DNA from: Nissolia schottii
Taxonomy: Eukaryota > Streptophyta > Magnoliopsida > Fabales > Fabaceae
Assembly (NCBI GenBank): GCA_003254905.1
Contig: QANU01001220.1
Coordinates: 45,177-109,176, forward strand
Direction of reading: 5' to 3'
Length of the DNA: 64,000 nucleotides
Made by a program: the position numbers and the translations under genes. Below, piece after piece: positions 22,010 to 32,700 of the stretch. Under the pieces are notes generated by a model. The model had not been told where the DNA came from. It searched no databases and worked only from the letters and a program-made list of their open reading frames with translations. Position 1 is the stretch's first letter, and every line of letters begins with the position of its first letter.

Positions 22010-23032
22010 TTCTCCCCCCTTTTTGATGATGACAAAACCATCTTGAAAGTTAAAGTTTTTTGTCTTAGTGCTCCCCCTGTGTTTTTGACTAACTGGCCTT
22101 TCTTGGTTTCTCAATATTTGTTCCCCTTGTTTAAATCAAACCAAGCAATACCAAACAAGATCTTTCTTCCCCTTTTTGCCATCATCAAAAAGAAGAAAAA
22201 TGACCACAGATGCAATATCCAAAATAGTGGTATAGGAATCAACAATGCATATAAAACAAGACATGTGTTTTTAGATGATATGTTTTTTAAAGATATCATG
22301 AAAACCTTATTAAGCCTGAAAACTTAACTTCTTTTGTTTTCTTATCCTTAACCATACAAATATCATCTTCAAATCCAACTATAAAGCCTTTTGTCACATA
22401 ATTGACTAATACTAAGCAAGCTTTGACCTTGGCCTTCAACATATAGCACATTCTCAATAGTAGTTTGAGAAGGAGTACCTATTCTTCCATTGCCAATGAT
22501 TTTGCCTCTCTCATTGTTATGTATGTCATACCTTTTCCTTTGTTCCTTAGAATCAAGAATGAAAGCTTTGTTTTGTCACCAGTCACGTGTGAGGAACAAC
22601 CATTGTCCAGATACCATAAGTCACTTGCTGTCCTCATGCATACCTACAAAACAGATTAAAAGTGGTGGTAGGGTACCCAATGTGCTTTGGGTCCTTGTCG
22701 GTTAGATCCTTTTACAACCCACTTGTGTTGACCACTTGGAACACCATTCCTTTTAATATAACATGCATTGGAGGTGTATCCTTCCAAGCAACAATAAATA
22801 CATATGTTCCTTCTTTAGGAATCAAATAATTATTTCTTGGTACATACCTTTTTAAACTAGTAGCATAGTAATTATTTGGCTTAAGATAGAACTTTGATGT
22901 AGGCACATAATAATTACTTTTTCTTGACATATGATGATTTCCAATAACATGGTGTTTAGGTGTAGATTGTGATGAGTTCCTTTTTACATGCATATTAGGT
23001 TGTGGATTACTCCACAAGTCATTTGAATGACT
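22010..23032 (-). pseudogene. SIRE-like copia gag/protease remnant
   Basis: The minus strand encodes a broken Ty1/copia segment. Near 22790-22750 is a zinc-knuckle-like patch (CCLEGYTSNAC). Next comes KRNGVPSGQHKW, and near 22630-22570 the protease motif WTMVVPHT/DNGCSSHVTGD, split by frame changes. A region reminiscent of the pre-integrase segment (VLYVEGQG..., KGFIVGFEDDICMV) ends near 22340. Beyond that, 22031-22330 is the 3' internal end next to the LTR. RT and integrase are absent, so the central part of the element has been deleted. Several stops and frame changes make it non-functional. Confidence 0.75.
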
Positions 23033-24877
23033 TGACAAAATTTATGATTTTCGGTTTCTCGGGCCAGGTCATTTGAATGACTCGTGTCTAAGAACATTTT
23101 AAACACGCAAAAAGCTCATGTTTTATGAGCTCTCTCTCTAGCTCCATCTTCTCATTATCTTTAGAAAACATAAATCCCTAACACCAAATCCTCCCCAAAC
23201 CTTCCATATCACTCCAAATCACTTCAAATCTTTCACTCCACCTTCATTATCACCATCATTCCTCCTTATTTTCTCTCTAGAATCTCCATTGGAGATCTCT
23301 TGGAGTTTTGGTGGTGACCCTAGGCATACCCGAAAATCCTCTTCTCTTGGGTCATTAAGGGTAATTTCTTAACTTAAATATCTTGTTAGTATTGTGATTG
23401 AGTTGAGTACTTGATTATTCAAGTCTATGAATTGATTTCTTGAAACCCTAGGTTGCGATTTTGTGAATATTAGTGATTTGCGTTAAATTGGTCATAACCC
23501 ATGACCTTCTTGTCTTATCTACAGCGTTGGGAGACTCTGGAGATTATCCCAAATTTCGGCCGATCCGTAGATCAATTTTGCTGCCTCCTTAAGGCTTGCG
23601 TTGTGAGAAGATAGTTGTAATTGCAGTTTCTTTTCTATATTAATTTAAATGTGAATAAAATGTGAATTGAAAATGTAATTTCGAAAGTGTTGTGAGAATC
23701 GATTTGGTTATTTTGAGAAATTGTAGAAATAGTTTTGTTGAGGCCTTTAGGCATTTTGGGGAGAAATGTGAACTACACGTTTTGAAAGGAAAATCTTTTA
23801 TGAACTAACACGTGGGACAAGAACTATTAGTAAATTTGCATGAAAAGTCATTTACCGCATATTGTTACAGTGATAATGTTATAATCATTTTGGAAATCAA
23901 TTCCTCGTGATTAAGATGCCAAGAAAAGAGGGGCTGGATTGATTTTGATTCATGAATAGATTCAATCTGAAAAGAATATTTTAGTGTTAGAAAATAGTGT
24001 AGGATGAAGTCTTGTTAGGATCAGTAGCCAACGACAATAGGCATTGGACTTGGTGTACCATGACTTATTCCCTCGCTAGTATGGGACAGATCATACTAGC
24101 TCGGTACGTAGGCCACATTCCGATTATATGCCCTTATCAGTAGGGGACAGATCATACTAGCCTGAAACATTGAAATCAATGTCTTTAGTTTGTTAAGTGT
24201 AGGTTAGAATAACTGCTCTAACACGTTGATATTGTCTTATATCCTGACATGATGGAATTTCTTGAATTTGGTTTATGGAAAGTTTATGTTGAAACTAAAA
24301 AGGATATTTTCTGTTTGATACATATATTATATTTATTGTAACCTTTTCCCAATTGTCCCTTGTGTGTTATAATTACATCCACCTACCACTGAGTTTCCAA
24401 ACTCACTCTTTGTTGTTTTCCCCTTTTCAGATACAGGTGTGGGTCCGAGTTCCATTCCTCATGATTTTTAGATTGCAGAGGATTTTCTCCTTGTGATGAG
24501 CCCAACTTGTACTGGGTTGTGCTCATTTCTAGTGTATTGTATTATCTTGTCATAGAACGCTCCAGTTAACCCACAAGCAGGATCCAACCGAACCTTGCTT
24601 CCGTGGTCTTATAGTTATGTTGATTGAAATTTAAATACGTAGCTTAAGAATTATTTTGAACTTGCAAACTGCTATGTTTCCTCTGTTTGAGAAACTCTTG
24701 GATTTGTGAATGGATTTTATTGAATTGTGAATTGTTATCAGATGTTTGCTTCCTTTGTTGGGATAAGCCTATATACAAGATAAACTAAGTCCGTTTTTCT
24801 AAAAATTTTGAGGTATTCGAAGCTTGCTAGGTTGTGATCCCCTATGCACTGGCCATGACTCCAGTTGGGTCGTGACA
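23033..24877 (+). mobile_element. Gypsy-type LTR, probably solo
   Basis: The stretch ends CAGTTGGGTCGTGACA, a terminus typical of plant chromovirus LTRs. It contains the usual run-up CTCACTCTTTGTTGTTTTCC followed by CAGATACAGG. The start (TGACAAAATTTATG at 23033) is my best guess; no matching target duplication was found (TGACT left, GTGTT right). GTCATTTGAATGAC copies at 23018 and 23068, 50 bases apart, straddle this start, so the true edge may lie further left. A GGGACAGATCATACTAGC repeat occurs at 24083 and 24133. It ends 261 bp downstream of the PnsB2 stop codon. Confidence 0.5.
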
Positions 24878-25138
24878 GTGTTAGTTTATGACCAACTTAT
24901 TTTGAGTGGATTATCATGAAAGTATTTATGAACTTCTACATTTGAACTAGTTCCCGACCGTTTGGCATTAAGTAATTTTTGCTCGTTCCAAGACTCCTTC
25001 TGTATTAATCAATTTAGTGTGCAACCTTCATTCCACTCGAAATGAAAATTCAAAAGGGCAAGCCTAAATTTTTCACATAAATCAATTTTTTTCCTTCTAT
25101 TTGCTATCTGAGTAATTTGCCCAATACAAACTTAAGCA
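24878..25138 (-). other. 3' flank of the PnsB2 gene
   Basis: This is AT-rich sequence between the LTR end and the stop codon of the minus-strand gene. It probably holds the 3' UTR. No polyadenylation signal can be assigned with confidence. Confidence 0.5.
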
Positions 25139-27475
25139 TCATGAGAGATTTGGATTGTGTATATATTGCCCACCTTTCCAAACATCTTGAGGACCTAGTA
25201 CTATTGGTTTCAGGAGGGCAGCTTGGCCAACTAATATGTAAGAATACTTGCTGTAACTTTCAATGCCTGAGCCTGGACTGAAGAGGTACATCTCATCGAA
25301 TCCATTCCTTCCAATCGCCACAGAGTTTCTTCTACCCTGACACAAGGGGAGATTTACTGGATGAGAACGAGATCATGTGATGAAGTAACATGAAAATAAA
25401 TTACAGTCGGACCTATATACCTATAAATTGGATGCCAAAAGTGGGCCAACTCAGCTGTGAACTTCTACACTTTTTCTACTAAACGTTAGCAATGAAATTA
25501 TTAACGATACCGAGCCACGATTGAAATCCTTCCTTATGTGATAGAAATTGTTTCAGAAGGAATCCCTATTGAATGAAATAAGTGTCCAAGAAAATGGAAT
25601 TTTGAAGTTGAAGACCTGACTAGTAATGAATATCAAGATTTAAGAAGATGCATATGTACAGAGAACTAGACTATGGTGGATGGAGTTTGAGGAGAAAGAG
25701 ACAACTACGAGGTTGTATAAAGTCAGTTCATTGAAGGGTCCAAAAATACTAGTATGTGTCGAAGGAATGTGGTAAGTGCGAGTTTGTAAGTGCACATTAT
25801 AAAAGTGTCATCACTCATTCTACAACATTACCACCAATCAGAAAGCGAGGAATACTCACCCTGTCAATCAATGTAAAGCTTCTAGGAGCATTTGTGTATA
25901 CAAGACTTATTTTATCTCGTAAATGCTTGTAGCCATCCATTTCTTCACCATCCATATCTTCGCCTGCTTGATTATCGTTCTGAGTTTTTGCACCCCAGCG
26001 AGGAAAAAGTTGCTTAAGCGCTGCCGATTGCCATATTTTGCCAAAGCCTTCTGCCTGCTCCGAATCTGGAGGGCTTATGACAAATTCTGATTCAAAAAGG
26101 GGCTTTCTGCAGTAATCTGATCTTTCTAATCCTAATGCGTAAGTTGCATCTGGAGTGCTTACGGTCAGATGACTCAGGATGGACCCTGTCATCTGAAGGG
26201 GCACGGACTTCGAGTTCAAGACTTGAAGCTCTGAGATTAAGGCATCTTCTTCCACAGTCACAATGTACTTTAATCCTATCTTGTCATCTGATGATCTGTT
26301 TACTAACGTTACCTGCATGAGATATGTTGAAGGTATGCATAAGCTTACAAAGAACAAAAGGAATCAATGAGGAATATAGACGTTGAACTGAAATTTTAAT
26401 ATCAGTTGTGCTAGACTGTATGGCACAAAGAAAGGTTTTGAAGCGTTAAAGCTATATAATTAATTGTCAAATGAAGACGAAGAAGTAACAAGCATCGGGA
26501 GGGTATTGTTACAAACCACCATTTGCAGCCGATTTGGCTAATAAAAAGTGAAAGGAAATAATTCTTTTCCACATCATTATTCTAGAAGAAAGAAGATCAG
26601 ATTAGGGGAAATTAAATCTGATTTGTTAAATAAATCAGGAAATAATAAATTAGTTGAGATTAAATAGGAAAGAAAGATTTTTAGGAGAGAATAATGTCAG
26701 GTCCCTTGATTCTCTCCCATAGAATATTATAAGTAATATCTTTGGGAAAGGAAAAATTATTAAGAACTTGGATGGACTAGGAGGAACAAGGGATCATTTA
26801 ATTCCCAGGATTGTTTCTAATTTTCTGCTCTTTATTTTCGGCCTTATGCCATCAGTCTGTACAATTCCCCATTGGAATTTCTGCAATTATCAATAAAATA
26901 TCAGTAATTCAGCAAGTAATTTTCAATTGATCCCAGTTCTTGCACAATGATTAGAGCAAGACCTGAATGGATTCTTCAGAATCGCCTTCAATTTTATGCA
27001 GAACCCAATCGGTTGGAGACCACGAAACTTCACCGCAATCGTCAGTTTGAAAATTGAAGTTCAACGACACCCCTCCTTGAACGACGGCATCGCCGCACTC
27101 TCCCTCCAACACCGCCGTGTGCAGCAGCTCCACCTTGCCGCCGTGCCACATGGGGGCCTTGTAGGAGGTGATCAATCCACTCGGCAGCAAAATGGTCGCA
27201 CTGCTCCCATTCTTCAATTCCATCTTCGCAACGCAGCTGTCGCCGCCAACTCCTTCGAAGGTTACTCCATGCCCACTGAATTCCCTTTCAAGGTAGTCCA
27301 AGTTGATGGGTTGGTATGGGACTGAAGCCACTGCTGGGAGTGGAAACTCTCTCTTGCGTCGAATGTAGCTAGCACATGGTAAGCTAATGTGAGAAGAAGG
27401 TATGTTTCTGGCAGAATTAGTTACAGTGGACGAGGGAACGAAACGACTGGGGCAAAAAAGGCAACTTAAAGCCAT
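25139..27475 (-). CDS. PNSB2: Photosynthetic NDH subunit of subcomplex B 2 (PnsB2/NDF2/NDH45)
   Basis: This is a nuclear gene for a subunit of the chloroplast NAD(P)H dehydrogenase-like complex, which drives cyclic electron flow around photosystem I at the thylakoid membrane. Three exons on the minus strand are 27475-26963, 26312-25860 and 25336-25139 (with stop). Donors are CAG|GTCTTG and AGG|GTGAGT; both acceptors end in CAG, and both junctions are phase 0. The product is about 387 residues. Residues 1-48 are Ser/Arg/basic-rich, like a transit peptide. A galactose-mutarotase-like fold follows (SATILLPSGLITSYKAPMWH, SWSPTDWVLHKIEGD, MTGSILSHLTVSTPDATYAL). The C-terminal exon reads GRRNSVAIGRNGFDEMYLF, then SKYSYILVGQAALLKPI, ending in HNPNLS. 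It is epimerase-like in fold but not expected to be an enzyme. All exons are open, so it appears functional although flanked by transposons on both sides. Confidence 0.85.
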
Positions 27476-28737
27476 GCTTTATGCTTCATACCAATCGAGG
27501 AAGAGAAGAGAAAATTTAATTTCTTCGTCTTGTTGGCTTGGCTAGAAATTGGACGTCTATAAGTGGATAAGGTGATTGGCATCATCGCTGTTGTTAAACC
27601 TATTTCGCACTAACGTCTAGATATTTCAGGATATTTTTTTAGCCTTTGTCCTTTTCTCAACGCTACGGCTTCTGTGTTTTTCTTTAGCTATAGACACCGA
27701 CTGGCGCAACGTTCAACCGAAGGAATTTTTCCTCTCCAAGGAAACATTTGGCGATGACATTCTTTCTTCTGCTTCTCTGTTGCAAGTCTCCAACCGACGA
27801 AACATTGCAAGCTCCTGATCATCATAGCATCAAACATACTCTAAAGTGATTTTTTTCTTTTCTTTTTAAGATAGATCTGTGTTTTTATTGTTAGATTATT
27901 TAAATGAGTAATGTGATTCACTTTTATTTGAATGGTCTTCTGTAAAGTAAAATTTTCGCTTCAAAGAATTTGTTTTTTCTACTCAAAACTTCTGAGATTT
28001 CTTTCTTGTTGGATTTTTTTGGTGCCCATGAGGTACTATACTCTTCCACTAAAAAATGCAATTTAGCATTGTACCAATTAAAAAAGTTGTAAAATAATTA
28101 TACGAATATTTACAATAATATTTTAATTTATGTTTGTTAACATAATTTTTTTAATTTTTATTTTGAGATTCTAATTCTTAAATTAGATGGTTATTTAGTA
28201 TTTTTGTAAATTTTTTTAATTTAAATTTGGGAATTCAATTTTTGGATTTAAAAATTGAGACTACTATGCAACTAACATAAATTAAGATATTATTGTAAAT
28301 ATTCTCATGATTATTTAACAATTTTTATGTTGATACAATACTAAATTATAAATTTTTAAGTGGGAGGATATGATGTCATAGGGAGACCAAAAGAACCCAT
28401 CTTCTTTCTTTAATAATAAGCTGAGCTGTAAGTGTTGAGAAACATGTCGAAGTGCTGATTACTTGAGAGATAAAATTTGGATTAGAAATGAATGATGAAT
28501 GGTATAATTAATTGAATTAGAATTAGACTATAGCAATTAGATTTATATTCACAAAATCAAACTGGTATATAATTTAATCAACCTTTCACTTTCTATCCTC
28601 TATACATTTCAAAAAAATGTCCTATAAAGGTTACGTGAAACAACACCATCTTTGAAACCTCAAGAAAATCAAGATTATCTAATTCTATTAGAAATGTGAC
28701 TTCGGTGAATAGATAATTATTCTTTTATTAATGCTAT
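27476..28737. other. Intergenic / upstream region of PnsB2
   Basis: It is AT-rich, with long T and A runs at 27840-28360. The first few hundred bases should contain the PnsB2 5' UTR and promoter (read on the minus strand), but I cannot pick a TATA box or start site. No other gene is seen. Confidence 0.5.
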
Positions 28738-30240
28738 CACTATTAGAAACACGTCATATACCGACATATTTAATGGTGAATTTTCATATTTTTGGTCAAT
28801 TTTGTATCAAAAAATATCCAACGCTATTTAGGTCGTAGGCAACTTGTTATTATCAGATTTTGTATTCACCAGTAATTAGTGACAGATATATCCGCCGATA
28901 ACTTGTTACAAGAATGATGCCTTTGCGAATGGTTACCGACACATGTATCTGCCAATAAATATTTGTAATAAAATAATATTATTTATGTTACCGATAGATA
29001 TATCCGCCATAAATGTATTATTTTTTGAAAAAAATCTATAATTGTAAATAACATAATATTAAAATTCAATATTCATTACATTTAAAAAATATTTTTAAAA
29101 AAACAAAATCAAAAGTGGTTGCCACTGAGGCAAGGCAGGCTAAGGTTAGGGGTGTATTCAAAGCATCGTGGTTGCCAAGGCTGGGAATGTTCGGAATATG
29201 CTCCTCATCATCGTGCTCAGAGCTATTAGACAAGGAGAAGTCGACTGTGATGATCCGCTTGCCTACAGATGTGACCTCAGGCGATAGAGATTGGAAGCCA
29301 TCTTTTTCTTCATTTTCATTTTTTTTTTTCCTTTTTTCCTTGTGTTGTTATCTCTGCTTGAAGGTGGGTCACCTCTTGCTGCAACTGCATGGCCTAAGTG
29401 TGGACTTCAACATTGAGGCCATGAGCGATGCGACACACATTATAGTCATTGGGCATGGTGGACCTAGAACTACTGCCAGCAATCGATCGTACTCTACCTC
29501 CCCCTTTCCTAGTAATCTTAAGGAGAATAGTACCCGTCCATATGTATGATTTCTGTTAGAACAATTGGTGACCTCCAACCATAACGTGCCCTCATCAATT
29601 TCTAGGACATCATTAACTCCACATTCATCCTTGCCAAGGCTTTGAGTCTGCTGTGATGTCGCCTCATCTAGCCTATGTTCGTACATCGTCTATAAGTAAA
29701 ATAACAAAAATTCATAGTTAGCAAGACAATTTAATTAACAATATATATATATATATATATGAAATGATGTAATTAATTATTGAGTAAATTAATACTTACT
29801 ATTGTGTTTCTCACCCCTTTGATCCTTCTTTAGGTGATGTCAAAAGACTTAGAAGGAGGTCTGCAACCTCAGGTTTGCATTTTGTTAAATATATATTATA
29901 TTAGTAAACCAAATTAATTTGACTAAATTAAACCAGGTAATTAAATTAACAAATTAAAATTGTTACCATTCTTTGCTTGATGGAGTGTAGGGTAGCGAAC
30001 CCACTAATGTTCATCGCCCCTTGCTAAATTTCTAGAAGCCTTGGACTTCTTAGATTTGTCTTTAAACTTGTCGGTGGCCCAAATTCGGCATAACGCATCA
30101 AGCGTCTTCTGAGTCATCCAAGAGAGGGGATTATTATTTGTCCTATCCATAATCTTTTTGTACAATTGTTGTAGCCATTTTCCTGCTCCATATTGGAAGC
30201 CTGCGTATATATCTTTATCATTCTCATCAAAGAGGAAATA
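28738..30240 (-). mobile_element. CACTA (En/Spm) transposon remnant
   Basis: The left end CACTATTAGAAACACG resembles CACTA termini (CACTACAAGAAA). It is followed by repeated ACCGACA/TATCCGCC-type subterminal motifs at 28765-29010. Inside is a decayed minus-strand gene with features of the plant En/Spm-associated transposase domain (see the separate entry). The right terminus was not found. An (AT)n microsatellite lies at 29741-29760. Confidence 0.6.
29369..30200 (-). pseudogene. En/Spm-type plant transposase-domain remnant
   Basis: Reading from high to low coordinates, one segment near 30180-29990 gives WMTQKTLDALCRIWATDKFK and then KSKKSKASRNLARGDEH, like the family's conserved K..S..NR pattern. 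A second exon-like segment at 29686-29400 gives QTQSLGKDE, GTLWLEVTNCSNRNHTYGRV and LFSLRLLGKG. This matches the usual W.EV.GG...GRVYG stretch. Stops and missing segments mean the product cannot be functional. The family assignment is by remembered motif pattern. Confidence 0.55.
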
Positions 30241-31538
30241 CTCTTATACATACAACTTATCTAATATATATACAACAATTATACATATAGTACAGTTTTA
30301 ATTATACACATTAAATTAATGTAATTATATATACTTTCCAAGTGTCACACATGCATAAGTTGGATACATAATTTTCATAAAGAACCACTTCTTTCTTAAC
30401 TCAAATATCAAAATTTTATTTAAATTCGCTAATTACCCCTCAAAACTCACATAATTTTCTTTTTGCCCAAAGTCCCCAATTTTCTTAAAAATTTTATCTA
30501 TCAAAAACTCAAAGGGTTCAAGACTCCACCCTAAGGTTTTTGATAGCTATAAACTCATTTTTCATGGTAATCAACCCAGATTTTCAACCCCAATTCTTGA
30601 AATTCCTGTTTTTCCCTTTTATGCCCGAAAATGTCTTTTTACTCAATTTACTCGAAAAATTCGTAGGGGGCTCCGAAAATTTTGAAACTTAACAACCCCC
30701 ACTCAATTTTTCGTGTATATTTCAAAAATGAGGTTACTTTTTCAAGGTAAAAACTCCTGCATGCAGAGCAAACCCAAACCTAAACAAATCCAACTTTTCT
30801 CAAAGATTTTCTAACGTTTATAGTTAAGATTTTCACATGCATTTCTCTAATTAATTTTGTTTCTCAACCAAACCAAATCAAGAATCCAAACTTAGTTCAA
30901 TTGCCAACACAAAAACAGAATCATCAACAAAGAAAAACAAAAAAGAAAGATTTAGATTTTCTTAGTCTTTCATTTGAATGCAAGAATCCCCGACGCCTGC
31001 GGGGACCAAGAAACCCACCTCTAGTCTATGAATTCCTTTGCTTTGTCCTCTTCCTTAAGCCCCTCTGTAGCTTGATGAATTGTTGAGAGAGATATTAGAA
31101 ATGGTGATGAAAAGAATGGAGGAGAGTTGTCTTCTTCAAGGGACCTGAATAGAAAGAAATTGGCGGTGAAGAGGGTGAAAAATCTTTAATGATGTGGACT
31201 CTATGGTGGCGGCGGCTGTGAGCTTGATGGAGAGGAGAGGAAAGCTGTGAATTTTTTTGTGAAGAAGAAGCTGAATTGCTGTTAGAGAATGAGAGAAACT
31301 CAAGAGCTCTCCTTGAGAGAATTCTTTGATTGATGAATATTATGTTTTAACCATGTTTTTGCCTTTTGTTTTGCTATTTAATAAGGCATTGATTTGCCTT
31401 CAGCTTTTGTGTGCTGGCCATGTGGCCATAATGCAGAAGAGACAAATTCATGGCGACATATGTCACGCCACGTATCGTCATGCATGTGTGGTGACCAATG
31501 GGGCATCCTGTAGAGTTCCCGGCGTGATTCAGGTTGTA
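30241..31538 (-). mobile_element. Chromovirus-type LTR interior (reverse)
   Basis: It shares CTAAGGTTTTTGATAG, CCGAAAATTTTGAAACTTAA-like and CCCACTCAATTTTTCGTG with the reverse LTRs at 43250-43620 and 52700-52910. It is interrupted on the right by the forward LTR start at 31539. Short frames are not supported. Confidence 0.5.
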
Positions 31539-32700
31539 ACATCCCGATTTTTCCCCTTACAAAGATTTCGCGTAATAAATAAATACGAGCCAATTATTTA
31601 GACTAGAAAATTTAACTATAAAATTTATTTCTCAAAAATACCAGTCAAAATAATGGTTTCGCAATCTCACAGAAATTTCGCGAGATTCAGATCGATTTTC
31701 GGTCCTCACTGAAATTTAATTACGACTCAAAGGTATCCCGTAAAAATTTACAAAAACCTTGAGTTGACTTAAATTCCTGATAAGAAAAATTAGTAAATCA
31801 CAACGGTGTGCTCGAAATATTTTTAGAATATCCGTACACGAACGATTAACGACCAAACACGATCAAGCATGATCAGAAACTTAACCCTCAGCAAAGCCTC
31901 ACGAAGGCTCAGCACACATACACTCACAAGCACTCAAAGTCAAAAGAAGTCAATCCTAATCCAACACTATTCATCCATCTTAATCCAATCTTATTTCTTT
32001 TCTTTTTTCATTTATCTTTGGCATTTAAATTGCCAAAGCCACCGAATGAAGGTGGCTATTTATAGCCAACCTCGTGGCTTCAGTTTCCATTTGCATTTCA
32101 TCTGCTTCCACATAAACTGGTTCCGTTCGTGCACTCTGTTGTTATGCTGTCGGACTCAGAAAAATAGTAGGATCACACCAATATTAGGGGGAATATTTTC
32201 TCACAACTTTCACCACCAACCAACACGCTTAGGAAGTGGGTAACCCTAGCTTACTCACCTCCTTGGTGATTTTTATGTGTTGTGTGTATAGTATAGGAAA
32301 ATATAACGTAGTAGATATTATGTAGAAAATATGTTTATTATGATGCATGAATGATTTTATGTATTTTTGAGTTAGAAAAATGTATTATAGTGATTGTTGG
32401 AACGTGTGGGAAGCCTAAATGATTTTTCAGTGAGAAAATGTGAAAACAGGAAACAAACAACACTATGAATGAGTCTAATGCAAGGTCATTCGAATGACTA
32501 AGCATGGTCATTTGAATGACCTTGAATTTTACTCATCCAAGAGTGAAATTTTCATGTCATTCGAATGACCATGCTAGGTCATTCGAATGACTCATTAATT
32601 TTTCATCCCAAGAGCCAAATTTCTTTGTCATTAATTTTATGTGCACTAGCTTTCCCTTAGACAGATCAACTCGGGATTTTGCAGGTGCAATACAACAGCC
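31539..32700 (+). mobile_element. Chromovirus 5' LTR / leader region (forward)
   Basis: It starts TGTAACATCCCGATTTTTCC. It contains the family landmark TTCCGTTCGTGCACTCTG at 32122, also at 37800 and in variant form near 1170. The gag ATG follows at 32701. The 3' boundary of the LTR and a primer-binding site cannot be identified, so part of the leader may be deleted. It differs substantially from the 3' LTR at 37176, which makes this an old insertion or a chimera. Confidence 0.6.
32485..32591. repeat. Paired GTCATTCGAATGAC array
   Basis: Copies start at 32485, 32507 (one T for C), 32556 and 32578. Within-pair spacing is 22 bases and the pair-to-pair period is 71. Three of four are the perfect 14-base palindrome, and the 8- and 35-base spacers are unrelated or only weakly alike. 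The geometry matches that of the SIRE-like LTR arrays, although the motif differs. Confidence 0.88.

Noticed and set aside
23033..24877. Solo LTR with confirmed target duplication
   Set aside because: The right terminus is convincing but flanking 5-mers (TGACT, GTGTT) do not match, so only a probable LTR with uncertain start is reported.
25815..26357. Minus-strand frame read as an independent 180-residue protein
   Set aside because: It is exon 2 of PnsB2 with intronic sequence at both ends; splice sites at 26312 and 25860 restore the frame with exons 1 and 3.
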